64,000 nucleotides of DNA from Nostoc sp. UHCC 0870 (lineage in GTDB: Bacteria > Cyanobacteriota > Cyanobacteriia > Cyanobacteriales > Nostocaceae): assembly GCF_022063185.1 (NCBI RefSeq), contig NZ_CP091913.1, positions 512,501 to 576,500 on the forward strand, given 5' to 3'. Under the pieces are notes generated by a model. The model was given only the letters and a program-made list of their open reading frames with translations, did no database searches and had not been told where the DNA came from. Both the position numbers and the translations under genes were made by a program. This document shows positions 18,537-28,123 of this stretch, piece by piece; position 1 is the first letter of the stretch, and every line of letters begins with the position of its first letter.

Positions 18537-19169
18537 GTGCCAAAAATCATCGCTATTCTTAATGGTAAGGGAGGAGTCGGTAAAACGACTACCGCAGTTA
18601 ATTTGGCTGCCCAGTTTGGGAAGAAGAAAAAAGTTATTCTTGTAGACACAGATATTCAAGGTTCTGCTAGCTGGTGGTTTGGGCGGAATGAGAAAGGTAT
18701 GGGATTTGACCTATCTCAAGAAACAAATCCTCAACTGTTAAGTCAGTTGCAAGCAATCCAAGGTTACGATCTAGTAGTAGTGGATACGCCGCCCGCGCTG
18801 CACTCGGAAGCCTTGGCTACCGTAGTAGCGATCGCAGATTATCTAGTGTTACCTACACCTCCAGCCGCAATGGATTTAGCCGCCCTGATTGAAACAGTCA
18901 AGGCCGCTGTAATTCCTGCTGGTGTTCCCCATCGGGTATTACTCACAAAGGTTGATACACGGAGTATAAATGAAGCAATAGAAGCCCAACACACTCTCCA
19001 AAGGCTAGGGATTCCGGCTTGTAAGTCTTTTATTCGGATCTATAAAGCCCACGAACGGGCAGCATTGGAAGGTGTGGCAATTAATCAATGGCGAGGAAAT
19101 AATGCTAGAGAGGCGGAATCAGACTACCGCCGCGTAGCTGAAGAATTACAGCGTGATTGGAGAAAATAA
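18537..19169 (+). CDS. mcdA: ParA-family ATPase, candidate McdA (carboxysome positioning)
   Basis: A 210-residue ParA/MinD-type ATPase with deviant Walker [10 protein letters not shown], switch region [12 protein letters not shown], and Walker [11 protein letters not shown]. These ATPases form nucleoid-bound gradients that move cargo. The following gene starts at the overlapping TAATG and encodes a coiled-coil protein ending in a near-terminal Trp, not a ParB. This pairing and the classical KGGVGKT loop match type 2 McdA-McdB of beta-cyanobacteria. ccmK3-ccmK4 lie 4 kb downstream on the same strand. The start is GTG at 18537, with GGGAG upstream. The ATPase call is certain; the McdA assignment is inference. 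Confidence 0.72.
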   Translation: MPKIIAILNGKGGVGKTTTAVNLAAQFGKKKKVILVDTDIQGSASWWFGRNEKGMGFDLSQETNPQLLSQLQAIQGYDLVVVDTPPALHSEALATVVAIADYLVLPTPPAAMDLAALIETVKAAVIPAGVPHRVLLTKVDTRSINEAIEAQHTLQRLGIPACKSFIRIYKAHERAALEGVAINQWRGNNAREAESDYRRVAEELQRDWRK

Positions 19170-19792
19170 TGGCTAGAAAACACAGTCTTTCTGATTTAAT
19201 ACAAGAAGAAGCACAAAAATTTACACCCTCAGAAGGTGAATCTGCGATCGAAGTGACTGCTCAAGCAGTTGTAGAAGATGCCGCAACCCCAGAAGAAATC
19301 ACTCAACAAACACCGGAAGCATCGGCTACTAAGCGTAGCACTACCACCAAAGCTGATTTAGAAGTAACCATTAAAGAGTTACAAACCAGTTTAGCTGCAT
19401 CTCAAAAAAGTTTAGCCGCCTCTCAAAAAAACGAAAAGGCTCTCCAGGCACAAATAGTTGACTTACAATCAGCTTTAGCTGAACAACAAGCTTCAGTAGA
19501 AAAGGTGACAAAAGAACTTTTCGAGACTAAAAAAACCGCGCTGCAACTAGCTGAAGCTAATTCCCAACTCATAGAAGAAAGTAAATCCTTACAAAAGGAA
19601 CAGGAATCACTCATAGAAGCAAGCAAATCTTTAAAACAGGAACACGCAATACAAATTCAAAAACAACAAGAACAAAAAAGTTTTAAGCCCATCGTTAACT
19701 ACAAAAAATCTCACCGCTCACCTGAACATATGCCAGTACAGCAAACAGATGCCCAGGAGGATTTTTCTGCCAATACTTGGTTGTATGACTAA
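19169..19792 (+). CDS. mcdB: Coiled-coil partner of ParA, candidate McdB
   Basis: A 207-residue protein whose ATG overlaps the ParA stop (TAATG), which implies translational coupling. The N-terminal 65 residues are charged and probably disordered (SLSDLIQEEAQKF). Residues about 68-175 are a long coiled coil rich in Gln, Glu and Lys, with a duplicated SLAASQK. The tail is Pro/Gln-rich and ends DFSANTWLYD. A Trp within the last few residues, after a Q-rich coiled coil, is a described McdB trait. McdB proteins link McdA to carboxysomes and can form condensates. There is no ParB DNA-binding motif. The function is inferred from architecture and pairing. Confidence 0.65.
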   Translation: MARKHSLSDLIQEEAQKFTPSEGESAIEVTAQAVVEDAATPEEITQQTPEASATKRSTTTKADLEVTIKELQTSLAASQKSLAASQKNEKALQAQIVDLQSALAEQQASVEKVTKELFETKKTALQLAEANSQLIEESKSLQKEQESLIEASKSLKQEHAIQIQKQQEQKSFKPIVNYKKSHRSPEHMPVQQTDAQEDFSANTWLYD

Positions 19793-19802
19793 GGGTTAGG
19801 GG

Positions 19803-20100
19803 ACAGGGAGGAAGCAGGGGAGCAGGGAGCAGGGAGCAGGGAGCAGGGAGCAGGGGAATGATTCTACTCTGATGCCCAATTCTCAATGCTTAATGCTCAA
19901 TACCCAATTCTCACTCAGTCCTCTAGACTAGAATTTAATAGGCTGATCTAATTTGAGTGCTAGAAGATGTGAGTTTCAGCATTGCCAGCAATGGATAGTT
20001 GATTTTAAGGTGTGTCGATGAAACAGAAAGCCTAAAAAGAGATTTTTAGAATCACCTCCCTCTTTGCTGTCCCCTGTCCCCTGTCACCTGTCCCCTGTAT
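19803..20100. repeat. STRRs in the mcdB-20180 gene gap
   Basis: AGCAGGG/GAGCAGGGG heptamers occupy 19812-19856 and TCCCCTGTC-type heptamers 20066-20100. The rest of this gap of about 390 bases has no gene. A similar GAGCAGGG array lies at 24118-24153 after ccmK4. Confidence 0.8.
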
Positions 20101-20179
20101 TTCTGAAGAATTTGCTTGTCTTATACAATTTCGGGATGCCATTCCATACATATACGCTTCTACATCCTGAGAATTGCTA

Positions 20180-21880
20180 ATGAAATATTGGATACTGTCC
20201 ATATTGTTGCCTGTAATGGTGATTTCTCATCCTATTGCTGTACAGGCGGCGGCTAGTATAGTTGTTGACGCTGGTGATAAATCTCTCCATATCACTGGTT
20301 GGTTGGGTGAAGAAAGTGCTTTAGTTGGCAATCTGCGCTTGACTGCTCAAGGCGAAAATATCGAGAAGGTTGTATTATTAGCTTCAGACTTACGGCGCAA
20401 AGAAGACGGTGAAATGATCAACCGTCAGCAAATAGCGATCGCGGGTGAACCTCAACTTTCAGTCGGGATTCCGCAGGATTTCCAATTGCGGGTAACTAAT
20501 ATTCGTCTCCCTGGAACTTATGAAGGGACAGTACAAGTATTTTTACTCAATCAATCCCAACAGCCAGTCCAAACTATTCCTCTCCAGGTGATTGCTAAAG
20601 TTAGACCAAATCTGATTCCTGTGGGGGGTACGGAACAAATTCAACTGCGTCTAGTTAACTGTGACGGGTTTCTGGGATTTTTCGATTGTCTGATTGCTAA
20701 AGGGTTACTCCCAGCCAGTGCATTTTTAAACGAATGGCAATTGCAATTTGATAACTCTACTCAAGCACCTGTAACCATCATTGATACTAAAGTAATCCTC
20801 AAAGGTGAGCAAACTGGATATCAATTAACCGAACACAGTTTGAGTTTACCCCAAGGGACAATTAGTTTACCGAGCGATCGCATTATTAGTTTACCTTTAG
20901 CTTTAAATCGCTCTGTCATCCCCCCAGACCGTTATACAGGTGCTATTTACCTGACTTTATCTGGGCAAACTCAACGATTAATCATCCCCATAGATTTAAA
21001 AATGCGGTCTGGGCCGATGTTGCCTCTGATGGTGTTAATCTTTGGTGTGATGTTGGGACGATTATTTAAATATATGCAAGAGTCTGGTGGTAATCTCACC
21101 AGAGCCATCACAACAGTTTATCGTCTGAAATCTCGCATCAGACAAGAACTGGAACACCCAGAAGACCAGAAAATATTAGAAAGGATGGTTAGCTGGGTAG
21201 AACAATTAATTAGATGGGAAAAAATAGATCAGGCTTTTGCAGAAATAACAGCAATTGAAGCTCGATTAGAAGCATTAAATAAACTCCGTAAAATAGAGGT
21301 GCAATTATTAGAAATTAATGGGGAAGTAAATTTATCTAAATTTGCTCAAGAATTGCAGAGAGATATTGCTAAAACTCGGATATTTCTAGCACAAAAAAAT
21401 GATGCCGCCGCTAAAAAAGTGATGCAAGCAGTGATGAAAGGTATGGCTATCCTCAATCAAAAAATGGGTGTTAACAATAGCCTGATGCAAAATGAGCCTT
21501 TCTTCTCTCTGGAATTAGCCAACGCTGTCAATGATTCATTAATTCGGGCTGATGAAGTTTCTCCTCACGATTTACCAGACCAATCTAATTGGGAAATCCG
21601 CTTGCAGGATTTTTTAATATTACTCTCCGGTGTATCTGATGATGTTCGCATTGGTGCTACAGTTTGGTTGATTCGACCATTTTTATCGCTGACTTTACTA
21701 GTTGGGTTATCTTTGGTAGGTCTTGGTTCGCTTTATGTAGATAATGGTCTGACTTTCGGTTCTAAGCCTTTTTCTGATTATCTGGGATTAATTTTATGGG
21801 GCATTAGTGCTGATGTAGCTAGTCGCAATCTCAGTAGTTTACAAAGTCGTAATACGGATGATGCCTCTAATCTGAATTGA
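20180..21880 (+). CDS. Membrane protein with large periplasmic domain (unrecognised family)
   Basis: A 566-residue protein that I do not recognise. It starts with a signal peptide (MKYWILSILLPVMVISHPIAVQAAA). A beta-rich extracytoplasmic region of about 260 residues follows, with immunoglobulin-like phrases such as LPGTYEGTVQVFLL and DRYTGAIYLTLSGQ. A transmembrane helix at about 277-298 (MLPLMVLIFGVMLGR) leads to a helical, charged cytoplasmic part. Two further hydrophobic segments occur near the C-terminus (about 500-550). A coupling role between periplasm and cytoplasm is conceivable but unproven. The ATG at 20180 is chosen for the signal peptide; an upstream TTG is unlikely. Confidence 0.7.
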   Translation: MKYWILSILLPVMVISHPIAVQAAASIVVDAGDKSLHITGWLGEESALVGNLRLTAQGENIEKVVLLASDLRRKEDGEMINRQQIAIAGEPQLSVGIPQDFQLRVTNIRLPGTYEGTVQVFLLNQSQQPVQTIPLQVIAKVRPNLIPVGGTEQIQLRLVNCDGFLGFFDCLIAKGLLPASAFLNEWQLQFDNSTQAPVTIIDTKVILKGEQTGYQLTEHSLSLPQGTISLPSDRIISLPLALNRSVIPPDRYTGAIYLTLSGQTQRLIIPIDLKMRSGPMLPLMVLIFGVMLGRLFKYMQESGGNLTRAITTVYRLKSRIRQELEHPEDQKILERMVSWVEQLIRWEKIDQAFAEITAIEARLEALNKLRKIEVQLLEINGEVNLSKFAQELQRDIAKTRIFLAQKNDAAAKKVMQAVMKGMAILNQKMGVNNSLMQNEPFFSLELANAVNDSLIRADEVSPHDLPDQSNWEIRLQDFLILLSGVSDDVRIGATVWLIRPFLSLTLLVGLSLVGLGSLYVDNGLTFGSKPFSDYLGLILWGISADVASRNLSSLQSRNTDDASNLN

Positions 21881-21901
21881 TTTTTTATAAGTGTTCTTAA
21901 T

Positions 21902-22016
21902 TAGACCTCTTGCAAAAGCCCGGAAATGAGATGTGTCATTCTGAGTGAAATGTAGAATCTTTGAGATGTTTCGCTTCGCTCAACAAGACAGATGAAGCAT
22001 TTATGCAAGACGTCTA
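21902..22016. mobile_element. MITE copy B (long form, 115 bp)
   Basis: The left terminus is TAGACCTCTTGCAAAAG and the right is TGCAAGACGTCTA, with TA at both edges. Compared with copy A it has 35 extra internal bases (GTCATTCTGAGTGAAATGTA then GAATCTTTGAGAT). Otherwise it is nearly identical. Non-coding. Confidence 0.88.
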
Positions 22017-22128
22017 TTGTTTTCTTTAGCTGATTCAATTAAAAAATAGGATCAAAAAATATGGGTAAAACTATCAATAAATATTCATAAATTAGAAGAA
22101 CCCCACACGGCATTTACTGAGGCAAATT

Positions 22129-22168
22129 CTCCCCTCCCCGTGAACGGGGAGGGGCTGGGGGTGGGGTA
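22129..22168. repeat. GC-rich palindromic intergenic repeat, second copy
   Basis: CCCCTCCCCGTGAACGGGGA followed by GGGGCTGGGGGTGGGG, related to 7206-7268. It again lies between convergent genes. Confidence 0.6.
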
Positions 22169-22231
22169 AACGTTCATTGTACTCAACTGATAACTGCTAT
22201 AACTAATTATCTGGACTTCATATAAATAGAT

Positions 22232-23134
22232 TCACTCATGATCATCTGAACTGCCAAAACAAAGAATATGTTGAGCAGTAATTTTTGGCTGTTCTAAATG
22301 GGGAATATGACCACAATTAGCAATCCAAATTAATTGACTATGAGGAATGGCACGTTTAAATCTTTTAGCATCTTCAGTTCCTAAAATCTTGTCAGCATCA
22401 CCCCACAAAATCAAAGTTGGTTGCTGAATTTCTGCCAATTTCTTAAATCGAAAAGCACTATAACCGCCACTTTTTGTAAACTTAATTAAAGCTGACGACC
22501 AATTAGCCATTTCTAGATGTAATGCACCGCAGCATAGAGCATCAACTGAGGCTAAAGCAGAATCTTTATAAGCAGCACGAGAAACGCGATCGCGTACTTT
22601 CAAACTCCGCAAAAAATCCGTAGCCAAGGCATCCAAGGGCGGAAACATCAATTTACTTAACGGTGAACCCCCCTTCAACCCAGCACTGTCAATTAACACT
22701 AATTTTTTGACGACTTCTGGATAAGTCAGAGTAAAATCAATCGCCGCCGCACCTCCCATTGATGCACCAACTAAAATTACCGGTTGGTTAATCAGGGTTT
22801 TCCAAAAATAATATAGGTGGGTTTTAATGGCAATGGGGTTAAATTGTATCCCTGAGAGTCTGTCTGTAAATCCAAACCCCAATAAATCCACTGCCCAAGT
22901 TTCATTTTCTTGGGCTAGCAATGGTAAAAGCCGCCGAAATTCTAAAATAGAACTATCGAAGCCATGAATTAAGAGTATTGGTGTACCACCGCTACCTTGA
23001 CGTACATAAGTTGTGTTTATAGGTAGATTAATTAAGGGAGTAGCGATCGCGTGAGTTTGAATACTTTGAGCAAACGCGATCGAGCTAGCTTCTGTAAGTT
23101 GCTCAACGGTGATAGGTAAGAAGCTGGGAAACAC
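22232..23134 (-). CDS. Alpha/beta hydrolase
   Basis: A 300-residue alpha/beta-fold hydrolase. The oxyanion region is LLIHGFDSS, the nucleophile elbow VGASMGG (Ser), the acid is in LILWGDADKILG, and the catalytic His in NCGHIPHLEQP. The cap between the nucleophile and the acid is short. Relatives include esterases, haloperoxidase-like and C-C bond hydrolases, so the substrate cannot be named. The start is GTG at 23134 (MFPSFLPITVEQL). It is divergent from ccmK3, with about 195 bases between the starts. Confidence 0.85.
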   Translation of the reverse strand: MFPSFLPITVEQLTEASSIAFAQSIQTHAIATPLINLPINTTYVRQGSGGTPILLIHGFDSSILEFRRLLPLLAQENETWAVDLLGFGFTDRLSGIQFNPIAIKTHLYYFWKTLINQPVILVGASMGGAAAIDFTLTYPEVVKKLVLIDSAGLKGGSPLSKLMFPPLDALATDFLRSLKVRDRVSRAAYKDSALASVDALCCGALHLEMANWSSALIKFTKSGGYSAFRFKKLAEIQQPTLILWGDADKILGTEDAKRFKRAIPHSQLIWIANCGHIPHLEQPKITAQHILCFGSSDDHE

Positions 23135-23329
23135 TTTTTGTAACTTAAGTCTTTATTCTCTCCCAAATTCTACCATCTTTAATGTTGGCGCAGTTACCAG
23201 GAGAGATATTTTTTGATTTGGAAATCCCTAATTTTTAAATTCTGCAACAGAGAAAAATATCTCCTTTGTCAAAAAAGGGACAAAGACTCGTAAAATTAAT
23301 ATTACTTATTACCGATGGGAGCTAATGCC

Positions 23330-23641
23330 ATGCCAATGGCTGTTGGCGTAATTGAAACTTTGGGTTTTCCGGCTGTGCTAGCGGCAGCAGATGCAATGGT
23401 GAAATCTGCCGCCGTGACGCTGGTGTATTATGGTCAAGCGGAAAGCGCACGCTTGTTAGTTGCTGTTAGGGGTCATGTTTCTGAAGTCCAAACAGCAGTT
23501 GCAGCTGGGATTGAAGCTGGTGAACAAGCTTATGGTGGTGAAGTCATCACCCATTACATCATTCCCAATCCCCCAGAAAATGTGGAAACTATTTTACCAA
23601 TCCACTTCACCCCAGAATCCGAGCCTTTCCAAATGTTCTAA
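23330..23641 (+). CDS. ccmK3: CcmK3, carboxysome shell hexamer protein
   Basis: A 103-residue BMC-domain shell protein. The core [20 protein letters not shown] is typical of CcmK, but the pore loop reads GQAESARLL where CcmK2/K4 have K/R-x-G-S. This loss of the usual pore residues, and the pairing with ccmK4 downstream, identify CcmK3. CcmK3 is known not to form homohexamers alone and to assemble with CcmK4 into mixed hexamers at the shell. The start ATG at 23330 (MPMAVGVIETLGF) has GGGAG eight bases upstream; an in-frame ATG at 23315 precedes that ribosome site. Confidence 0.88.
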   Translation: MPMAVGVIETLGFPAVLAAADAMVKSAAVTLVYYGQAESARLLVAVRGHVSEVQTAVAAGIEAGEQAYGGEVITHYIIPNPPENVETILPIHFTPESEPFQMF

Positions 23642-23732
23642 GCAATTTAGTCATTAAAATTTGTAGCGAAACTTCGTACAATTCACTGATACACCCACGA
23701 CCTCATACTTTTATTCATACAGGAGATTACTA

Positions 23733-24083
23733 ATGTCACTACAGGCAGTTGGAGCGTTAGAAACTAAGGGTTTTCCTGCTGTATTAGCCGCAGCAGACGC
23801 AATGGTCAAAGCTGGCCGAGTTACCCTAGTTGGGTATATCAGAGTAGGTAGTGCGCGTTTTACAGTCAATATTCGGGGAGACGTTTCTGAAGTTAAAACT
23901 GCTATGGCGGCTGGGGTGGAAGCTGTAGAAAAGGTTCATGGGGGAACTCTAGAATCTTGGGTAATTATTCCCCGTCCCCATGAAAACGTTGAAGCCGTGC
24001 TACCAATTGGCTACACCGAAGCAGTTCAACAATATCGGGACTCTGTAGAAAACCCCATCGTCCGGGCATCTAACAGACGTTAG
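23733..24083 (+). CDS. ccmK4: CcmK4, carboxysome shell hexamer protein
   Basis: A 116-residue BMC-domain protein. [20 protein letters not shown] and pore loop [13 protein letters not shown] are characteristic of CcmK4. It would tile the icosahedral facets of the beta-carboxysome and tune metabolite passage together with CcmK3. CAGGAG six bases before the ATG is a strong ribosome site. It lies 91 bases after ccmK3, the usual ccmK3-ccmK4 satellite locus away from the main ccm operon. The C-terminal extension ([13 protein letters not shown]) is basic. Confidence 0.92.
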   Translation: MSLQAVGALETKGFPAVLAAADAMVKAGRVTLVGYIRVGSARFTVNIRGDVSEVKTAMAAGVEAVEKVHGGTLESWVIIPRPHENVEAVLPIGYTEAVQQYRDSVENPIVRASNRR

Positions 24084-24672
24084 AGCCAATTTACAGGATG
24101 GGGTAAGAGAATATAGAGGAGCAGGGGAGCAGGGGAGCAGAGGAGCAGAGGAGAATGAAGATTGCCCAATGCCCAATGCCCAATGCTCAATGCCCCGCAC
24201 AGTAATTTAAAACCTGAGTCGAATATTTTATTGTTTTTATTAGTTAAAATGAGCCGGACACTCTAAATAACAAGAGATATTACAAAATTTTCTAATTTTC
24301 AAAATAAAAGTCGTCAGATGAAACTTGCACAGAGCAAACAGCGTCTCTATGGAGGTAAATCCCATTAAATACCCCAAATAATTGTAAAATGGCATTTTTT
24401 TACCCCTTTTTCCCAAAGGCGCATCTTCTGCTTTTTTATGTCTCTTCACAGAAAGTATACAAAACTTTAACTTGGACTAAATACAGGGAAATGCTTGATA
24501 TACCGTAATTTCCGGTACTTAGCAACTAGAGATAGAGATAGTTCTGAGTAAATTCCTGCATAAAGTTAGTGGATTTAGACGTAATAACAATGGAATGGCT
24601 GAAAAGTCTTCATCTTGATGAAGACTCACAAGCAAGTGCTAGCTAATCATTTGAGTGGGATGAAAGGGGGTT
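24084..24672. other. Intergenic region between ccmK4 and HetZ-related gene
   Basis: The stretch holds a GAGCAGGG-type STRR (24118-24153) and CCCAATGC units (about 24160-24192), then some 480 AT-rich bases. A 69-codon frame on the minus strand shows no family features. The right part presumably contains the promoter of the HetZ-related gene. Confidence 0.45.
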
Positions 24673-25851
24673 GTGATGCAAACTTTAAAACAGGGTTTCG
24701 AGGAGCGCAATCTCGCTATGGCAACGGAAGCAGAAAAACTAGCACAATCTTGGCACAAGCGGCTAGCTGCGGAGTGTCCAGAACAAAGTGTAGCGGCTAG
24801 AGAAAGTATTGTTCTCTGGCTGTTAGGTCGTGATTTAGAACGGTTTGATCTGCTCAACCCCAAGGAACTTGGCATTGCTAAACAAGCAATGGAATATCGC
24901 TGGAAGATTTTAATTCAACGCTACTTAGGCATAGGACGAGAACGCGCCTATCGCAACCTGAACACACGCTTAGGGAGTGTGGCGACATTACGGAATAAAA
25001 TTCAAACCTGGATTTCCCTGAGTCGCGATCGCCAGCGTAATGTAATGGATGTCTTGCAAGAAGTGCTACAAGAACTGCTGCAAAACGATAATTATATGCA
25101 GCAGCAAATGGCGTACATTGCCGAAATTACCCTAGATAAACGCCTTAAAGATACTTTATTATTTGCCACAACAGAAGAGTATTGTTTACGCCCAGTACGT
25201 AATCAACCATTGTTGGTGTATCGGTTTGTCAACTATCTACGCCGTTCTCAACGTGGTGGCTTAACTCAAGTCCCTGGTAGCGACTTAGTGCGGCTAGTTT
25301 CGGAAGAAGTGTTAACCGATGACAGCGATAATCGAGTTAACTTGGTAGATAATCAGGCGATCGCAGAATATCAAGAAGCACAACAATTAGAAGAACAACA
25401 GTCATTGCGGCAAACAGTCCAACAAGAATTTGCCAATTATTTACATGAAAACTTAGGTCAAGAAGCAGTAGAGTGGCTCAAACTCTACCTCCAAGGCAAA
25501 TCCCAAGATGAAATCGCTAAGAGACTGAACAAGCCCATCAAAGAAATCTACCGACTGCGTGAGAAAATTAGCTATCACGCCGTGCGTGTCTTTGCCCTCA
25601 AAGATAAACCAGAACTCGTCAATAATTGGCTGTCAATTTCCTTACAAGAAAATAATTTAGGTTTAACCCCCAACCAATGGCAGCAACTTGACGAAAAGTT
25701 AACTCCCATAGGCAAGCAAATCTTAGCTTTACGGAAAGCTGGTAACTCAGTAGAAGCCGTCGCGGAACAATTACAACTCAAGCCCCATCAAGTTATGGGT
25801 GAATGGACAAAAGTCTATCTCGCAGCGCAAGCTATCAGAACTCAAGAGTAA
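24673..25851 (+). CDS. HetZ-related protein (HetZ-related protein 2 type)
   Basis: A soluble protein of about 392 residues that resembles the cyanobacterial 'HetZ-related protein 2' group. HetZ itself regulates heterocyst patterning, and the relatives are mostly uncharacterised. Features include ARESIVLWLLGRDLERF, RYLGIGRERAYRNLNTRLGS, EEYCLRPVRNQPLLVYRFVN and RRSQRGGLTQVPG. The C-terminal half has sigma/HTH-like character (KSQDEIAKRLNKPIKEIYRL; NSVEAVAEQLQLKPHQVMGE), consistent with DNA binding. The first codon at 24673 is not ATG on the plus strand here; 'gtgatgcaaac' gives GTG/ATG with GGGGG upstream. The family call is from memory of the motif pattern. Confidence 0.62.
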   Translation: MMQTLKQGFEERNLAMATEAEKLAQSWHKRLAAECPEQSVAARESIVLWLLGRDLERFDLLNPKELGIAKQAMEYRWKILIQRYLGIGRERAYRNLNTRLGSVATLRNKIQTWISLSRDRQRNVMDVLQEVLQELLQNDNYMQQQMAYIAEITLDKRLKDTLLFATTEEYCLRPVRNQPLLVYRFVNYLRRSQRGGLTQVPGSDLVRLVSEEVLTDDSDNRVNLVDNQAIAEYQEAQQLEEQQSLRQTVQQEFANYLHENLGQEAVEWLKLYLQGKSQDEIAKRLNKPIKEIYRLREKISYHAVRVFALKDKPELVNNWLSISLQENNLGLTPNQWQQLDEKLTPIGKQILALRKAGNSVEAVAEQLQLKPHQVMGEWTKVYLAAQAIRTQE

Positions 25852-26044
25852 TGAGTAATGAGTGCTGTTAGCGGTAGCGCGGCGTTTCGCTGGTGCTGAG
25901 AAAATTATCCCTTGTCTCCCTTCCCCTCCCTCTGCCCAAATTAGTAGTTAATTTTACTTTAGACAAATTAATAAGTATATTTATTGACTCCTAACTAGTT
26001 AAGAGCAACATAGAATATGAAAGAAATACCAAGCCAGCAAACCT

Positions 26045-27229
26045 ATGTGGTCTCCAGAGGGTAAACCAGCTGATAGCGGAGCAAGTAGACAGGAAATGCT
26101 ACATACAACTCCCAGCATTTGGGAGCAAGAACCAGAACGTGAACAAATATTTAAACTGATTGATACCTTATTATCCTTTGAAGCTTGTCTATACCACCAA
26201 ATACTGCCCTTAAGGTTAGAAAACAAGCAACTATTGCTAGGAATGGTTCATCCACTGGATAACGGGGCGTTAGATTATGTGAATCGGATTCTATCCTATG
26301 TCAATTACACAATGATGACCCAGGAAATTGCGATCGCAACCCACCGTACCATCCTCTCAGTCTATCTCACCTATAAAAATACATCTCCCCCAGACAACCA
26401 ACCGATAGAAGAACTAGAAACCAAAACTAATTTAGAACAGCATCCCCAGGACAACACTGCGGAAATTGATATTACATCACCATCCTCAGAAAACAAATAT
26501 TCAGCCACCACTCATCAACCTCCTGAACAACAAATAAATAGTTCTGCTCAAACTCCTAATGTTGTTCCTTCTGTTAAAAATCAGCCAGAAGAAAATGTGG
26601 GTTTCGACGATGTGACTGTTTTGCAGTTGCACCCTCCAGAAGTCTTCACCTCTATAGAAGCACTGACAAGTTTACCTCCTAAGAAATTACTAGAAGAATT
26701 ACTAGCGCGAGTCTTAAGCGGAGGGATTGGCCGCCTGTATTTAGAAAGACAACCCTATCAAGGGAGAATCATATGGAGTGATAACGGTGTCTTGCAATCT
26801 GTGTTAGAAGATATACCCTTATCTATTTTTCAAGGGGTACTGAATGAATTGAAGCGTTTTGGTTCACTTCCTGTCACCAGACACGCAGAACCAAGACAAA
26901 TAGAAAAAGAATGCTTGTATCAACAAACCCGTGTATTATTACGCATTCGAGTCATGCCGGGAAGCTATGGGGAAGAGGCTACATTACAAGTGCTACGGGG
27001 AGCAGCTTTAAAATTCTATCAACAGCAACAGTTAGTTCATCTGAGCCGAGATGTCATTGGCATTTCTCAACAACTCAGCCATAAATTACACGAGTTAAAC
27101 CAAAGACTGTTGCTCAATCCAGTCCTCAAACCAGAAGACTCAGAAGCCATTGTAGCTTTAAACCAGTTAATAGAAAATTTAGACAACCAAATCAAAATAC
27201 TGGCAGCTAATAATCAGTTGCCAATATAA
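26045..27229 (+). CDS. PilB/GspE N-terminal-domain protein lacking the ATPase
   Basis: A 394-residue protein. Residues about 35-110 (LPLRLENKQLLLGMVHPLDN ... TILSVYL) resemble the MshEN/T2SSE N-terminal domain of PilB and GspE. The linker at about 115-195 is Pro/Gln/Asn-rich. Residues about 200-345 (LPPKKLLEELLARVLSGGIG ... LRIRVMPGSYGEEATLQVLR) resemble the N2 domain that precedes the ATPase core. No Walker A or B is present and the protein ends in a helical tail. It may regulate pilus or secretion machinery, or bind c-di-GMP as MshEN domains can; both are inference. ATG 26045 is used, and 26099 (GGAAATG context) is a possible start. Confidence 0.6.
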   Translation: MWSPEGKPADSGASRQEMLHTTPSIWEQEPEREQIFKLIDTLLSFEACLYHQILPLRLENKQLLLGMVHPLDNGALDYVNRILSYVNYTMMTQEIAIATHRTILSVYLTYKNTSPPDNQPIEELETKTNLEQHPQDNTAEIDITSPSSENKYSATTHQPPEQQINSSAQTPNVVPSVKNQPEENVGFDDVTVLQLHPPEVFTSIEALTSLPPKKLLEELLARVLSGGIGRLYLERQPYQGRIIWSDNGVLQSVLEDIPLSIFQGVLNELKRFGSLPVTRHAEPRQIEKECLYQQTRVLLRIRVMPGSYGEEATLQVLRGAALKFYQQQQLVHLSRDVIGISQQLSHKLHELNQRLLLNPVLKPEDSEAIVALNQLIENLDNQIKILAANNQLPI

Positions 27230-27439
27230 AGTTAATCAATAGTCTGTCAGTAAAACCTCTGATTGCGATTTTCTACACAATTGTTATGTTGTAATGACAA
27301 TCCAGACCATCTTTTTTAGGATCTCTGGTTACAATTATTACAAACTTTCTGTCTTTATCTATAGCCAGATTGTGGTTTTAAAACTTAAAAATAGCTAGCT
27401 TTATTTTCCATTCCCCAATTTATTTTTAGTAGATATTTC

Positions 27440-28123
27440 ATGCAGACCGAGGTTTTTAGTGAAATTTTTCCTTTGTTGAGTACAGCCAACCCACAAACCC
27501 TAGAGTGGCTGCTCAATGTTGCCATTGAACACGAATACCCAGTCGGAAGAGCCGTCTTAATGGAAGATGCTTGGGGTAACGCAGTTTACTTTGTCGTTTC
27601 TGGCTGGGTGAAAGTCAGGCGCACCTGTGGAGAAGATTCTGTAGCTTTAGCCATTTTGGGTAAGGGCGATTTTTTTGGAGAAATGGCGATTTTAGATGAA
27701 TCCCCCCGGTCAACAGATGTAATTGCCCTTTCTACCGTAAAATTGCTCAGTATTTCCAGAGAACGCTTTATTCAAATACTGTTTAAAGATCCCCAGTTAC
27801 ACCATCGGATGTTGCAGTTAATGGTGCGGCGATTGCGACAAATCAACCAACGGTTACAAATTAGGTCTTCACCACCTGCGGTTAAACTTGCTCATACCTT
27901 AGTCAGTTTAGGCGAAAGCTATGGACAGGAATCAGAAACTGGTAAGGAAATTTTGAATATTCCTTTTAAGGATTTAGCAGAAGTGACAGAAATTAGTGTA
28001 GAAGAAACGACTAAAATTATGGAAAAACTACACGAAAAAGGTTGGATAGAAATTAACCATGCGAACAATATTGTTTATCTCATCAACTTCAAACAATTGG
28101 TGAATTTAGCCGGTAAAGTCTAA
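27440..28123 (+). CDS. CRP/FNR-family transcription regulator
   Basis: A 227-residue regulator with an N-terminal cyclic-nucleotide-binding beta barrel and a C-terminal winged helix. The phosphate-binding cassette FFGEMAILDESPRSTDV has the GE and RS residues used to bind cAMP in CRP, so cAMP binding is plausible. FNR-type cysteines are absent. The DNA-binding part contains FKDLAEVTEISVEETTKIME as the recognition helix region. Nostoc has several CRP homologues, and which one this is cannot be settled here. It stands alone, with AT-rich sequence on either side. Confidence 0.85.
   Translation: MQTEVFSEIFPLLSTANPQTLEWLLNVAIEHEYPVGRAVLMEDAWGNAVYFVVSGWVKVRRTCGEDSVALAILGKGDFFGEMAILDESPRSTDVIALSTVKLLSISRERFIQILFKDPQLHHRMLQLMVRRLRQINQRLQIRSSPPAVKLAHTLVSLGESYGQESETGKEILNIPFKDLAEVTEISVEETTKIMEKLHEKGWIEINHANNIVYLINFKQLVNLAGKV

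Noticed and set aside
24240..24449. 69-codon minus-strand frame before the HetZ-related gene
   Set aside because: No ribosome site, domain, or family feature.
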